Made by a program: the position numbers and the translations under genes. Under the pieces are notes generated by a model. The model ran no database searches. It was not told where the DNA came from and was given only the letters and a program-made list of their open reading frames with translations. A DNA stretch of 39,488 nucleotides from Bacillus sp. RO3 (lineage in GTDB: Bacteria > Bacillota > Bacilli > Bacillales > Bacillaceae_B). Each line of letters starts with the position of its first letter. Position 1 is the stretch's first letter. Positions 17,603-26,086 of this stretch are shown in pieces. The stretch lies in NCBI RefSeq assembly GCF_012911895.1, contig NZ_JAAXCV010000004.1, positions 1 to 39,488 of the forward strand, read 5' to 3'.

Positions 17603-18676
17603 GTGTCGATTCCAAGTGATCCTTTTTCGTTAATGACAAGAGTATACCGAAATGTTTTTCCGATGGTTCATAAGGAGTTAGATGAATGGAAGAAGCGTGC
17701 AGAAGCCATTCCCAATCATGAGCTAAGGAACCAGGCCCTTGCAAGTATCGAGCATAAGACCTTTCATTGTGAAGGCGGTTCGATCCTTTCCCTTCTGTCA
17801 CTGGATAAAAAACACGATACCATCAGGTTTATCGTCGCGTATCAAACCATAAGCGATTACTTGGATAATCTGTGTGATCGCAGCGTATCCCTTGATCCGG
17901 ACGATTTTGAACTCCTCCATCAGTCCATGAAGGATTCCTTAACGGTGGGAGCAGTGCCGGTCAATTACTACGCGTTAAGAGCCGATCAGGATGATGGTGG
18001 ATATCTCAGGGATTTAGTGCTTACCTGTCAATCCGTCCTTTCAGCACTGAGCCACTACGACAGCATCAAAATGGATCTGGTTGAACTGTGTGAATACTAT
18101 TGCGATCTGCAGATACATAAACATGTGAAGAAAGAGGAGAGGGAGGCAAGGCTGCAGGATTGGTTTGAAACACACCGCCACAACCTCCCCGACATGAATT
18201 GGTATGAGTTTTCCGCCTGTTCAGGATCCACACTCGGCATCTTCTGTCTTGTGGCATATGCATGTCGTGGAGATTTTCAGCCGTCTTACACAGAGAAGAT
18301 CAAAAGCGGGTACTTCCCTTACATTCAGGGCCTTCATATTCTTCTTGATTACTTCATCGATCAGGATGAAGATATAGAAGGAGGGGACTTGAATTTCTGC
18401 TTCTATTATGAGGACGATGAGCACATGAAAAAACGGCTTCTTCATTTCCTTCAGAAAGCCGATGAACACACCCATGAATTGCCTCATGCCCACTTTCACC
18501 GCCTGATCAACAAAGGACTCATCGGCGTCTACCTGTCAGACGAAAAAGCAAGCAAACAGGAAAAGGTGCAATCCTTCTCCAAAGAATTCATCGGACAAGC
18601 CGGTTGGATCACCAGATTCTTCTATCTCAACGGCAAAATCTACCGCAAATGGAGAAACCGTAAAAAGATATCCTAA
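17603..18676 (+). CDS. ytpB: Tetraprenyl-beta-curcumene synthase (YtpB, DUF2600)
   Basis: A 357-residue class IB terpene synthase-like protein, which in B. subtilis cyclises tetraprenyl diphosphate to tetraprenyl-beta-curcumene, precursor of C35 sesquarterpenes found in spores. Asp-rich candidate metal-binding segments are SDYLDNLCDR (about 90) and LDYFIDQDEDIEGG (about 250). The start is taken at GTG 17603 because GAGGTGG ends 5 nt upstream; an in-frame GTG at 17594 lies within that site. It is operonic with ytpA. The C-terminal region has the GQAGWITRFFYLNGK signature I associate with this family. Confidence 0.88.
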   Translation: MSIPSDPFSLMTRVYRNVFPMVHKELDEWKKRAEAIPNHELRNQALASIEHKTFHCEGGSILSLLSLDKKHDTIRFIVAYQTISDYLDNLCDRSVSLDPDDFELLHQSMKDSLTVGAVPVNYYALRADQDDGGYLRDLVLTCQSVLSALSHYDSIKMDLVELCEYYCDLQIHKHVKKEEREARLQDWFETHRHNLPDMNWYEFSACSGSTLGIFCLVAYACRGDFQPSYTEKIKSGYFPYIQGLHILLDYFIDQDEDIEGGDLNFCFYYEDDEHMKKRLLHFLQKADEHTHELPHAHFHRLINKGLIGVYLSDEKASKQEKVQSFSKEFIGQAGWITRFFYLNGKIYRKWRNRKKIS

Positions 18677-18683
18677 AGAAAAA

Positions 18684-18730
18684 AAGGGACGGACCTTCGG
18701 AGTAGCTTCCGAAGGTCCGCCCCTCTTTTT
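18684..18730 (+). terminator. ytpAB terminator, GGTCCGTCCC repeat family
   Basis: GGGACGGACCTTCGGA and TCCGAAGGTCCGCCCC pair with a short loop (one mismatch) and are followed by TTTTT. It belongs to the same sequence family as the hairpins at 12460, 22480 and 33716. Confidence 0.85.
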
Positions 18731-18912
18731 GTCTAGTTCATAGAAAACAGTCAGTTAGAAAGTAAGGAGTTGCGACTTTTATATGAGATGTAAACGATTT
18801 ATTTAAGCTGCTTTTTCTTGAACTAAGGTAATTTACTCATATTTCAGGTCGGTGAATATATTACTATCTATCTATTATTCTAGTGTTTCGTGAGGCTAAA
18901 TAACCAATGTAT

Positions 18913-18950
18913 TCTGAAAATATTTACTTTTCAGACTAATAAAGTATATT
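18913..18950 (+). promoter_or_regulatory. Candidate promoter with overlapping CodY-like dyad, inhA-type gene
   Basis: TTTACT (18923-18928), 16-bp spacer, TATATT (18945-18950). A perfect inverted repeat TCTGAAAA (18913-18920) and TTTTCAGA (18928-18935) overlaps the -35. Each arm centres on a CWG core; the 15-mers around them match the CodY motif AATTTTCWGAAAATT at 11 of 15 positions. The remaining 18731-18912 is AT-rich with no gene visible. Confidence 0.4.
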
Positions 18951-18995
18951 TAGATGGTGTGTATATTTTGTACATAGAAAAAGGGGGACACGTAC

Positions 18996-21365
18996 TTGAA
19001 ATCTCGAAAAGTATTATCCATCGCCATGGCGGCAGCTTTAAGTGCAGGGGCATTTGCTTTACCTGGATCAGCTGCAACCACTGTGCCTGAAAATGTGTTA
19101 GCGAAGCAGACCGTGAAGAAAGCTCATTCACATACAGAAGGTCCATTCGACTTAGCCATCGCGAATGAAGAGAAGTTGATTGAAATGCTTCAAAAGAGCG
19201 GTAAATTACCTAAGAATGCTACAGCTGTCCAAGCGGAGAAAGCGGTTCAAAAGTTTTTGAAACAGAAATCAGAAGGATTAAAGGAACTTGAAGATGACGG
19301 CGAATTGAAAGAAGAGAAAGAGAAACTCGAAAAAGATATTCATAAGCATAAAAAGGGCGAGAAGCATAAAAAGAAAAAAAGAAATTTAGACCCGGTAGTC
19401 GAAGAGGAGTACACAGGTGAGAAGAGAACCGATAAAGTTCTGGTAGTATTAATGGAATTTCCTGATTTCCCTCATAATTCCATTCAACCGGAAGATACAG
19501 ACATGTTTTATGCAGATTATGTAAAAGAACATTATGAGGATATGGTGTTTGGAGAAAACGGCTATACAGGTCCTAATGGGGAAAACCTTATTTCCATGAG
19601 ACAATTTTATGAGCAGCAGACCGATGGGGCTTATTCTGTTGAGGGGGAGGTAGCTGGATGGTATCAAGCTTCGAAACCGGCAGCAGCTTATGGAGGGAAT
19701 GATCCGGCTGCTGGAGATAACGATAAAGATGCCCGTGGACTTGTAAGGGAGGCGTTAGCGGCGGCAGCCAATGACCCGGGTGTAGACTTGTCCACCTATG
19801 ATCAGGAAGATCGCTATGACCTTGATGGAGACGGAAATACCCGTGAACCTGATGGTCTTGTAGATCATCTGATGATCGTTCACTCAGCTGTAGGGGAAGA
19901 AGCTGGTGGAGGAAGCCTTGGAGAAGATGCGATCTGGTCCCACCGTTGGAATTTGGGAGACGTATTCCCTGTTGAAGGAACGGAAACCGAAGTGCCATAT
20001 TGGGGTGGCCAAATGGCTGCATATGATTACACTGTACAACCAGCGGATGGTGCAGCAGGAGTGTTTTCTCATGAATATGGACATGACCTGGGATTACCTG
20101 ATGAATATGATACTCAATACACAGGTGCCGGTGAAGCGGTAGCGTATTGGTCCCTCATGTCAAGCGGAAGCTGGGCTGGTAAAGTTCCCGGTACAGAGCC
20201 TACAGGGTTCAGTGCCTGGTCAAAGGAATTCTTACAAGCTGCACATGGCGGAAACTGGCTGAAACATGAAGAGATTAACCTGGAAGATATCGATAAAAAG
20301 GGGATGGAAGTTTACCTGGACCAGGCGAATACAAAAGGATCCAATCCTGATGCCCTCAGAATCAATCTTCCAGATAAAGAAACTGTGGTGAATACTCCGT
20401 TTAGTGGAAACTATGAGTATTTCAGCGGGAGCGGAAATGACCTGGATCATTCGGTTCTCATGAAGGCAGATCTGAGATCTTATCAAGGCGCAGAGCTTAC
20501 CTTTAAAGCATGGTATGATATTGAAGAGGATTGGGATTATGGTTCAGTTCAAGTAAGTGAAGACGGTGAAAATTGGACGAGCATCCCAGGGAGTATTACT
20601 ACAGATACCAATCCACATGATCAGAGTCCTGGTCACGGAATTACCGGAAAATCAAATGGATGGGTTGATGCCACGTTCGATTTAAGTCAGTTTGCCGGAA
20701 AAGATATGATAGTGAAAATAAACTATTGGACAGATGCTGCAGTAGTCAATCTAGGCTTATATATAGATGATATTAAAGTAACTGCAGACGGAAATGAAGT
20801 GTTCTTTGATAATGCTGAAGGTGCTGAAGGGAACGTTTCATTTGACGGGTTCACTAAAAATACAGGAGTGAAGACCTCTAAGCATTATTACTTATTAGAA
20901 TGGAGAAACCATCAAGGTGTAGATGAAGGATTGGCACATATACGTCGTGGCAGCAGTCTAATGACATATGATCCAGGCCTGGTGATTTGGTATGCGGATG
21001 AAAAGTACGGGGATAACTGGACCGGGATTCATCCGGGAGAAGGATTCCTCGGGGTAGTTGATGCTGACCAGCGCGAGCTGAAGTGGAGTGATAACTCAAT
21101 GGCCCCTTCCAGATATCAAATTCATGACGCAGCATTCAGCATGCATAAATCAGAGAAGATGTTCCTGGATTATTCTGAATTACTGGGTCTGACACTTCAA
21201 GACAATCATACGAAGAAAAATAAAGAGTTTAACGACAAACGCAGTTATTTAAATGAAAAAATCCCTGATGCTGGACGGAACGTTCCCCAGTACGGATTAA
21301 AGATCAAAGTGACTGGTCAAAGTAAGGACCTTTCTGTAGGAAGAATTGAAATCAGTAAAAAATAG
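18996..21365 (+). CDS. Immune inhibitor A-type M6 metalloprotease, secreted
   Basis: A 789-residue secreted zinc protease of peptidase family M6 (InhA type). It has a Sec signal peptide (about 1-26, ending LPGSA) and a propeptide with an unusual Lys/Glu/His-rich segment at about 85-130. The catalytic domain has HEYGH at 359-363 and the third ligand E370 (HExxHxxGxxxE). A beta-sandwich C-terminal part follows (about 475-620, with GSVQVSEDGENWTSIPG), then the region closing the family. The start is TTG 18996 with AAAGGGGG 8 nt upstream. The length is normal for InhA. It is probably an exported nutrient or virulence-type protease; there is no dedicated export or inhibitor gene nearby. Confidence 0.9.
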   Translation: MKSRKVLSIAMAAALSAGAFALPGSAATTVPENVLAKQTVKKAHSHTEGPFDLAIANEEKLIEMLQKSGKLPKNATAVQAEKAVQKFLKQKSEGLKELEDDGELKEEKEKLEKDIHKHKKGEKHKKKKRNLDPVVEEEYTGEKRTDKVLVVLMEFPDFPHNSIQPEDTDMFYADYVKEHYEDMVFGENGYTGPNGENLISMRQFYEQQTDGAYSVEGEVAGWYQASKPAAAYGGNDPAAGDNDKDARGLVREALAAAANDPGVDLSTYDQEDRYDLDGDGNTREPDGLVDHLMIVHSAVGEEAGGGSLGEDAIWSHRWNLGDVFPVEGTETEVPYWGGQMAAYDYTVQPADGAAGVFSHEYGHDLGLPDEYDTQYTGAGEAVAYWSLMSSGSWAGKVPGTEPTGFSAWSKEFLQAAHGGNWLKHEEINLEDIDKKGMEVYLDQANTKGSNPDALRINLPDKETVVNTPFSGNYEYFSGSGNDLDHSVLMKADLRSYQGAELTFKAWYDIEEDWDYGSVQVSEDGENWTSIPGSITTDTNPHDQSPGHGITGKSNGWVDATFDLSQFAGKDMIVKINYWTDAAVVNLGLYIDDIKVTADGNEVFFDNAEGAEGNVSFDGFTKNTGVKTSKHYYLLEWRNHQGVDEGLAHIRRGSSLMTYDPGLVIWYADEKYGDNWTGIHPGEGFLGVVDADQRELKWSDNSMAPSRYQIHDAAFSMHKSEKMFLDYSELLGLTLQDNHTKKNKEFNDKRSYLNEKIPDAGRNVPQYGLKIKVTGQSKDLSVGRIEISKK

Positions 21366-21372
21366 CTTGATT

Positions 21373-21407
21373 TAAAGGGTGACTGCCTATTCGGCTGTCA
21401 CCCTTTA
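21373..21407 (+). terminator. Hairpin after the M6 protease gene
   Basis: TAAAGGGTGAC and GTCACCCTTTA pair perfectly with a loop of about 13 nt. No T run follows, so it is a weak terminator or a 3' stabilising hairpin. Confidence 0.5.
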
Positions 21408-21417
21408 AGCATGTGAG

Positions 21418-21446
21418 TGGACATTTTTTACTGGGGAATTGATAAT
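21418..21446 (+). promoter_or_regulatory. Promoter of the luciferase-like monooxygenase gene
   Basis: TGGACA (21418-21423), 17-bp spacer, GATAAT (21441-21446). The promoter is bracketed by the inverted 8-mers ATGTGAGT (21411-21418) and ACTCACAT (21450-21457). Confidence 0.55.
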
Positions 21447-21478
21447 AATACTCACATCAATTAAAGGAGATGTCCATT

Positions 21479-22474
21479 TTGAAGCTAAGTGTTTTAGACC
21501 AGTCACCTATTTCAGAAGGAATGAGCCCCCAAGAGGCTTTACAACATACAGTGCAATTGGCACAGCATACAGAAAGATTGGGATTCCAGCGCTTCTGGGT
21601 TTCAGAGCATCATGATTCCACAGGGCTTGCAGGCTCGTCTCCAGAGGTATTGATCGCCCACCTGGCCCAGAACACTTCAAAAATCCGTGTAGGTTCAGGG
21701 GGAGTGATGCTCCCACATTATTCTTCATACAAGGTGGCGGAAAATTTTCGCTTGCTTGAAGGGTTGAATCCGAACCGGATCGACTTAGGACTCGGAAGGG
21801 CGCCTGGGGGCATGCCTATGGCCACGATGGCCCTGCATGACGGCAAGCCGAGGGACGTGAACCGCTATCCTGAGCAAATTGATGATCTCCTCGGTTATTT
21901 AACGGATTCATTACCGGATACCCATCCCTACCAAGGATTGACGGCGGCACCAAAGATTCAAACGATGCCGGAAGTATGGATGCTCGGTTCAAGTCCATCA
22001 AGCGCTATGCTGGCAGCGCAAAAAGGGCTGCCGTATACGTTTGCCCAGTTTATCAATGGAGAAGGCGGCCCTCAATATACCCAGGCTTACAGGAATCATT
22101 TTGTTCCTTCCGACTATTTGAAGGAGCCTCAAAACATCGTGGCTGTATTCGCCATCTGTGCCGAAACCGATGAAGAAGCAGAGAGAATCGCATCAAGCCT
22201 CGACCTGTCCATCCTGATGATCGAGCAGGGGATGCGCTCTAACGGAACCCCGAGCCCGGAAAAAGCAGCGGCTTATCAGTACACGCCATTTGAAGAGATG
22301 AGGGTGCGTGAAAACCGTAAACGGATGGTCGTCGGAAATCCTAAAAAAGTGAAGCAACAGCTGCTTTCCCTGAGTGAACAATATCAAACGGATGAAATCA
22401 TGCTCGTCACCATCACCTACGACTTCCAGGACAAACTCAAATCCTTCGAACTGATCGCGAACGAATGGTTATAG
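21479..22474 (+). CDS. Luciferase-like (LLM class) flavin-dependent oxidoreductase
   Basis: A 331-residue TIM-barrel protein of the bacterial luciferase-like family. Typical features are VLDQSPISEGMSPQEAL at the start, WVSEHH (flavin/substrate loop, about 40), VGSGGVMLPHY and RIDLGLGRAPGG. Such enzymes (the MsnO8-like group) use FMNH2 from a partner reductase to oxidise unknown substrates. TTG 21479 is the likely start: AAAGGAG ends 9 nt before it, whereas an in-frame ATG at 21470 abuts the ribosome site. It is monocistronic with its own promoter. The substrate is unknown; no sulfur-metabolism genes of the ytm type are adjacent. Confidence 0.85.
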   Translation: MKLSVLDQSPISEGMSPQEALQHTVQLAQHTERLGFQRFWVSEHHDSTGLAGSSPEVLIAHLAQNTSKIRVGSGGVMLPHYSSYKVAENFRLLEGLNPNRIDLGLGRAPGGMPMATMALHDGKPRDVNRYPEQIDDLLGYLTDSLPDTHPYQGLTAAPKIQTMPEVWMLGSSPSSAMLAAQKGLPYTFAQFINGEGGPQYTQAYRNHFVPSDYLKEPQNIVAVFAICAETDEEAERIASSLDLSILMIEQGMRSNGTPSPEKAAAYQYTPFEEMRVRENRKRMVVGNPKKVKQQLLSLSEQYQTDEIMLVTITYDFQDKLKSFELIANEWL

Positions 22475-22479
22475 AAAAT

Positions 22480-22517
22480 GAGGGACGGACCTTTGAAAGG
22501 TCCGTCCCTCACTTTTT
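22480..22517. terminator. Bidirectional terminator, GGTCCGTCCC repeat family
   Basis: GAGGGACGGACCTTT and AAAGGTCCGTCCCTC form a near-perfect 14-15 bp stem with T runs outside. It lies between two convergent genes and overlaps the last codons of the minus-strand methyltransferase. Confidence 0.85.
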
Positions 22518-23088
22518 ATCTCTTCTCCAGCGCCACAATGAATGGAGGGTTATTAAGCTGGTTCATGAACTGATAGCGAAGGACATGGACATAGGTTTGA
22601 TCCAATTTTTCCACGTAGCGGAGGATGTAGTCCCGTTCCACTGCTCCTTCGGGGTGTCCGTGATAAATGACAAGAACGAGTATCCCTTCAGGCGCCATCA
22701 TTTCTAAAATTTGATTTAATGCAAGGATCGTCGTTTTTGGACGAGTGACGATCTCCTTGTCCCCTCCAGGCAAGTATCCGAGGTTGAAGACTGCCCCTGT
22801 CACTTTCCCGTGATGCACCGGGGGAATGACGTTCATGACCGTCTCATGTCCCTGGTGAAAGAGTGTCACCCGGTGAGAAAGATCGTGGGTCATGAGCTGT
22901 TCTTTTGTGTTCTCTATGGCTTCTTCCTGAATATCAAATCCATAGACCCGGCCGTTTTCACCTACAAGTTGAGCGAGAAATAAGGTGTCGTGTCCGTTCC
23001 CGAGCGTTGCATCTATTGTAATATCCCCTGGTGAGACAGCACGTTCCAACAGCTGTCTTGCAAAAGGTAAGATTCGATCTAATTTCAT
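22516..23088 (-). CDS. mnmM: SAM-dependent tRNA methyltransferase (YtqB / MnmM)
   Basis: A 190-residue class I methyltransferase. Motif I appears as TIDATLGNGHDTLFLAQLVG (about 21-40), followed by VYGFDIQEEA (acidic end of beta-2) and the NLGYLPGG motif characteristic of the YtqB (rRNA_methylase-like) family. B. subtilis YtqB has been identified as MnmM, which methylates 5-aminomethyl-2-thiouridine to mnm5s2U in the tRNA anticodon. The start codon overlaps the ytqA stop codon as ATGA, so translation is coupled. It is the last gene of the ytqA-ytqB operon. Confidence 0.88.
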   Translation of the reverse strand: MKLDRILPFARQLLERAVSPGDITIDATLGNGHDTLFLAQLVGENGRVYGFDIQEEAIENTKEQLMTHDLSHRVTLFHQGHETVMNVIPPVHHGKVTGAVFNLGYLPGGDKEIVTRPKTTILALNQILEMMAPEGILVLVIYHGHPEGAVERDYILRYVEKLDQTYVHVLRYQFMNQLNNPPFIVALEKR

Positions 23089-24050
23089 GCTTTCACATCC
23101 ACTTTATAAAATTTTCCCTGCCAGCTGTCCCGGCGTTTTAGTTCATCGTCGATGGCGTTCAATACGTTCCATTTGTTCACGCTCCACATAGGTCCGATCA
23201 TGAGGTCGATAGGTCCGTCCCCCGTGATGCGGTGAACGATCATTTCAGGAGGGATGATTTCGAGCTGATCGCAAACCAGCTTAACGTAATGATCGAATTC
23301 CATGAAGTCCACGAGCCCTTTTTCATATTGCTTGACCATGGGTGTTCCCTTCAGTAAGTGCAAGAGGTGAATCTTGATTCCCTGTACGTCGAGCTTAGCG
23401 ACTTCCCTTGCCGTCTCCATCATCATTTGCTCATCTTCCTGGGGCAGACCGTTAATGATATGAGAGCATACCCGAATGCCGTGTTTTCTTAATTTATTGA
23501 CGCCGTCCACATAACATTGGTAGTCATGGGCGCGATTGATCAAGCCTGCCGTTTTTTCATGAACGGTCTGCAGTCCAAGCTCTACCCATAAATACGTTCG
23601 TTCGTTTAATTCAGCCAGGTATTCCACGACGTCGTCAGGAAGGCAGTCGGGACGGGTTGCGATGGAAATGCCCACGACCCCTTCTTGCTTGAGTACGGAT
23701 TCATACTTTTCCCTAAGCACTTCTACAGGTGCGTGTGTGTTGGTGAACGCCTGAAAGTACGCCATATACTTTCCATCTTTCCACTTCCTGTGCATCTTGT
23801 CCTTCACATCGTTAAATTGCTTTTCTAAAGAGTCGACCCTGCTTCCTGCAAAGTCACCGGAGCCTGCCGCACTGCAGAACGTACAGCCGCCGTGTGCGAC
23901 GGTGCCATCCCGGTTCGGGCAGTCGAAGCCTCCGTCAAGGGCAACCTTAAAAACTTTATGACCAAAATGGTTTCGTAAATGATAATTCCACGTGTGGTAT
24001 CGTTTTAAATCTGTGGCATATGGAAATGGGTTTGTCCCGATGACAAACAC
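23085..24050 (-). CDS. ytqA: Radical SAM protein YtqA (TIGR01212 family)
   Basis: A radical SAM protein of about 320 residues. The cluster motif is CPNRDGTVAHGGCTFC, the wider-spaced cysteine pattern of the TIGR01212/Elp3-related group rather than CxxxCxxC. It is coupled to ytqB (mnmM) by a 4-nt overlap, which suggests participation in the same tRNA wobble-uridine modification; reports link YtqA to that pathway, but I would treat its reaction as unsettled. Start problem: the only conventional start, GTG 24050, abuts the AGGAGG site. An ATC at 24041 has ideal 8-nt spacing. The N-terminal NPFPYATDLKRYHTWNYHL agrees with family members either way. Confidence 0.85.
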   Translation of the reverse strand: MFVIGTNPFPYATDLKRYHTWNYHLRNHFGHKVFKVALDGGFDCPNRDGTVAHGGCTFCSAAGSGDFAGSRVDSLEKQFNDVKDKMHRKWKDGKYMAYFQAFTNTHAPVEVLREKYESVLKQEGVVGISIATRPDCLPDDVVEYLAELNERTYLWVELGLQTVHEKTAGLINRAHDYQCYVDGVNKLRKHGIRVCSHIINGLPQEDEQMMMETAREVAKLDVQGIKIHLLHLLKGTPMVKQYEKGLVDFMEFDHYVKLVCDQLEIIPPEMIVHRITGDGPIDLMIGPMWSVNKWNVLNAIDDELKRRDSWQGKFYKVDVKA

Positions 24051-24252
24051 CTCCTACTTTTCAATCTATATGTTTGTATGTATGACGCTCAAAAAGATTT
24101 TAACATGAACACGGGGGCAAATGTATCCTGCAAGTTGAAATAGGCGAAGATTACCACTTCTGAAATGGGGGAAACCGTTCAAACTAAAGGGGAGGAGAGT
24201 AAGGATACTCACCTTCCTCTGCTTTATTCCATATGTTAAGGAGGTAGTCGCA

Positions 24253-24546
24253 ATGGCAACAAGAAATTCGATTGATGAATGCATTCAAAAGTGTGAAGAT
24301 GCCATTCGTTACGCTCAAGAACAATATAAATCAGGAACACAGCAGGAGCATTACCATGATGTTGAATATACTCAAGCTATGCAGCAATTGGAGAAAGCGG
24401 TGAATGATGTCGCACATTTAGCCAATAGTGCGAACTCCCAGCAGCGTGAACAATTGCATCGCATGAGACTTCAGCTTCAAAACCTGCAGAATGAAATGAT
24501 TTTGTTGGATCATGATCCAAATGTAGTGGGAGGGAAATTACATTGA
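24253..24546 (+). CDS. ytzC: YtzC-like protein (DUF2524)
   Basis: A 97-residue helical, acidic protein with abundant Gln/Glu and heptad-like spacing (MQQLEKAVNDVAHLANSAN; LHRMRLQLQNLQNEM), probably a coiled coil. It resembles B. subtilis YtzC, which lies next to ytqA. The start is ATG 24253, with TAAGGAGGTAG upstream. Its stop codon overlaps the start of a tiny downstream gene. The function is unknown. Confidence 0.83.
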   Translation: MATRNSIDECIQKCEDAIRYAQEQYKSGTQQEHYHDVEYTQAMQQLEKAVNDVAHLANSANSQQREQLHRMRLQLQNLQNEMILLDHDPNVVGGKLH

Positions 24547-24707
24547 CCACGCGTTCCGACCAAAACAATCCCGAACAAAAGACCAGAAGTGATTTCAGGA
24601 ATCTTGATACTGAATTCGGGGCTGAAAATAACCCCGTGAAAACAGCAAAAAAACGGTATGAAAAACAGGCGCAGCCTGTCAAATCCAACCATCATAATGG
24701 AAAATGA
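24543..24707 (+). CDS. Tiny hydrophilic protein downstream of ytzC
   Basis: A 54-residue, very hydrophilic protein (MTTRSDQNNPEQKT..., then DTEFGAENNPVKTAKKRYEKQ and ending NHHNGK). It starts with TTG 24543, which overlaps the ytzC stop as TTGA; GGGAGGG lies 8 nt upstream, an ideal ribosome site. The composition (Asn, Gln, Lys, Glu, no Cys or Trp) and the EFGAENNP-type segment resemble minor small acid-soluble spore proteins, but I cannot name the family. A terminator follows immediately, closing the two-gene operon. Confidence 0.68.
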   Translation: MTTRSDQNNPEQKTRSDFRNLDTEFGAENNPVKTAKKRYEKQAQPVKSNHHNGK

Positions 24708-24717
24708 TCTTATTAAG

Positions 24718-24752
24718 CGAGGTGTGCTCCTTCCAGGGCACCTCGTTTTTTG
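24718..24752 (+). terminator. Terminator after the ytzC operon
   Basis: CGAGGTG and CACCTCG pair, with additional GC/GGC extension, followed by TTTTTT. Confidence 0.82.
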
Positions 24753-24864
24753 GTTTGTGTAAAAAGGGACAGCGGTAACAAGAAATATTTCTTGCCCCCT
24801 CTCTCAAAAAAGAGTAAAATCCTTTTGGGACTCGAAATAAGTTAGTGGAAAGGGGGCGGAAACT

Positions 24865-26046
24865 ATGCCCAAATCTTTATGGCTGCTTGTCATTGGCATG
24901 ATGGTGAATGTGACAGGTGCCTCTTTTTTATGGCCGCTTAATACGATTTATCTTCACGAGAATTTAGGGAAATCACTGTCTGTTGCGGGAATCGTACTGA
25001 TGATGAACGCCGGTGCAAGTGTCATCGGAAACCTGGTCGGGGGGACGTTATTTGATAGGATTGGCGGCTATCGTTCCATTCTGTCAGGGATATCCATCAC
25101 TCTGGCTGCATTGGTGGGAATGAATATTTGGCACGGGTGGCCACACTACGTAGTATTGTTGACGATTGTCGGATTTGGCTCAGGGATCGTGTTTCCATCC
25201 ATGTATGCCATGGCAGGTTCGGTGTGGCCTGAAGGCGGACGCAAAGCATTCAATTCTGTCTACGTTGCCCAAAACATTGGTGTCGCCGTCGGGGCTGCAT
25301 CAGGCGGATTGATCGCCTCATTTTCGTTCAATTATATATTTTTAGCGAATTTATGTATGTATATCGTCTTTTTTTTCATCGCCTTCTTTGGTTATCGGAA
25401 CATTACGGTCTCCGGTCATTCACCATCTGTATTGAGTGAATCGAAGGTGATCAGGGATAAATCGAAGTTGAAGGCCTTGCTCTTCATCTGTACAGCCTAT
25501 TTATTATGCTGGATGGGATATGTTCAGTGGCAGTCCACCATCGCGACCTATACTCAGGAAATCAACATCAGCTTGAAGCAGTATAGCTTTTTATGGACCA
25601 TCAATGGCGCGATGATTGTTCTGGCCCAGCCGATATTATCAAAAGCCATTAAGCGTTTTGAACATAATTTAAAGCTTCAAATTATGATCGGGACGATCAT
25701 TTTCATGGTTTCATTTGCGGTTGCTTCGATTGCCGATCAATTCCAATGGTTTGCCATTGCGATGATCATTTTGACCGTCGGGGAAATGCTCATCTGGCCT
25801 GCTGTTCCTACGATAGCCAACTCCCTTGCCCCAAAAGGAAGAGAGGGGTTCTATCAGGGGATTGTAAATAGTACGGCAACGGGAGGAAGAATGATCGGAC
25901 CGTTCATCGGTGGGGTATTAGTGGACGTATTCAGCATGCAGGTGCTGTTTATGACATTGATTGCATTCTTTCTGGTTTCTTTAGTCATTACAAGTCAATA
26001 TGACCGACCGCTGAAAAAAGCAGTATCCGTATCGGTCCAATCATAA
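24865..26046 (+). CDS. yttB: MFS transporter (YttB-like)
   Basis: A 393-residue major facilitator with 12 predicted hydrophobic segments. The loop 2-3 motif appears as GNLVGGTLFDRIGGYRS (family motif A, GxLaDRxGrk). The C-terminal half has a weaker repeat (GFYQGIVNSTATGGRMIGPFIGG). YttB of B. subtilis is an uncharacterised drug-exporter-like MFS protein; the substrate here is unknown. The start is ATG 24865 with AAAGGGGG upstream. It is monocistronic, with a good terminator at 26050. Confidence 0.86.
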   Translation: MPKSLWLLVIGMMVNVTGASFLWPLNTIYLHENLGKSLSVAGIVLMMNAGASVIGNLVGGTLFDRIGGYRSILSGISITLAALVGMNIWHGWPHYVVLLTIVGFGSGIVFPSMYAMAGSVWPEGGRKAFNSVYVAQNIGVAVGAASGGLIASFSFNYIFLANLCMYIVFFFIAFFGYRNITVSGHSPSVLSESKVIRDKSKLKALLFICTAYLLCWMGYVQWQSTIATYTQEINISLKQYSFLWTINGAMIVLAQPILSKAIKRFEHNLKLQIMIGTIIFMVSFAVASIADQFQWFAIAMIILTVGEMLIWPAVPTIANSLAPKGREGFYQGIVNSTATGGRMIGPFIGGVLVDVFSMQVLFMTLIAFFLVSLVITSQYDRPLKKAVSVSVQS

Positions 26047-26049
26047 TAG

Positions 26050-26078
26050 AAGCCCCAATGAAATCATTGGGGCTTTTT
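26050..26078 (+). terminator. yttB terminator
   Basis: AAGCCCCAATGA and TCATTGGGGCTT flank a short loop, then TTTTT. Confidence 0.87.
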
Positions 26079-26086
26079 TCCCATAT

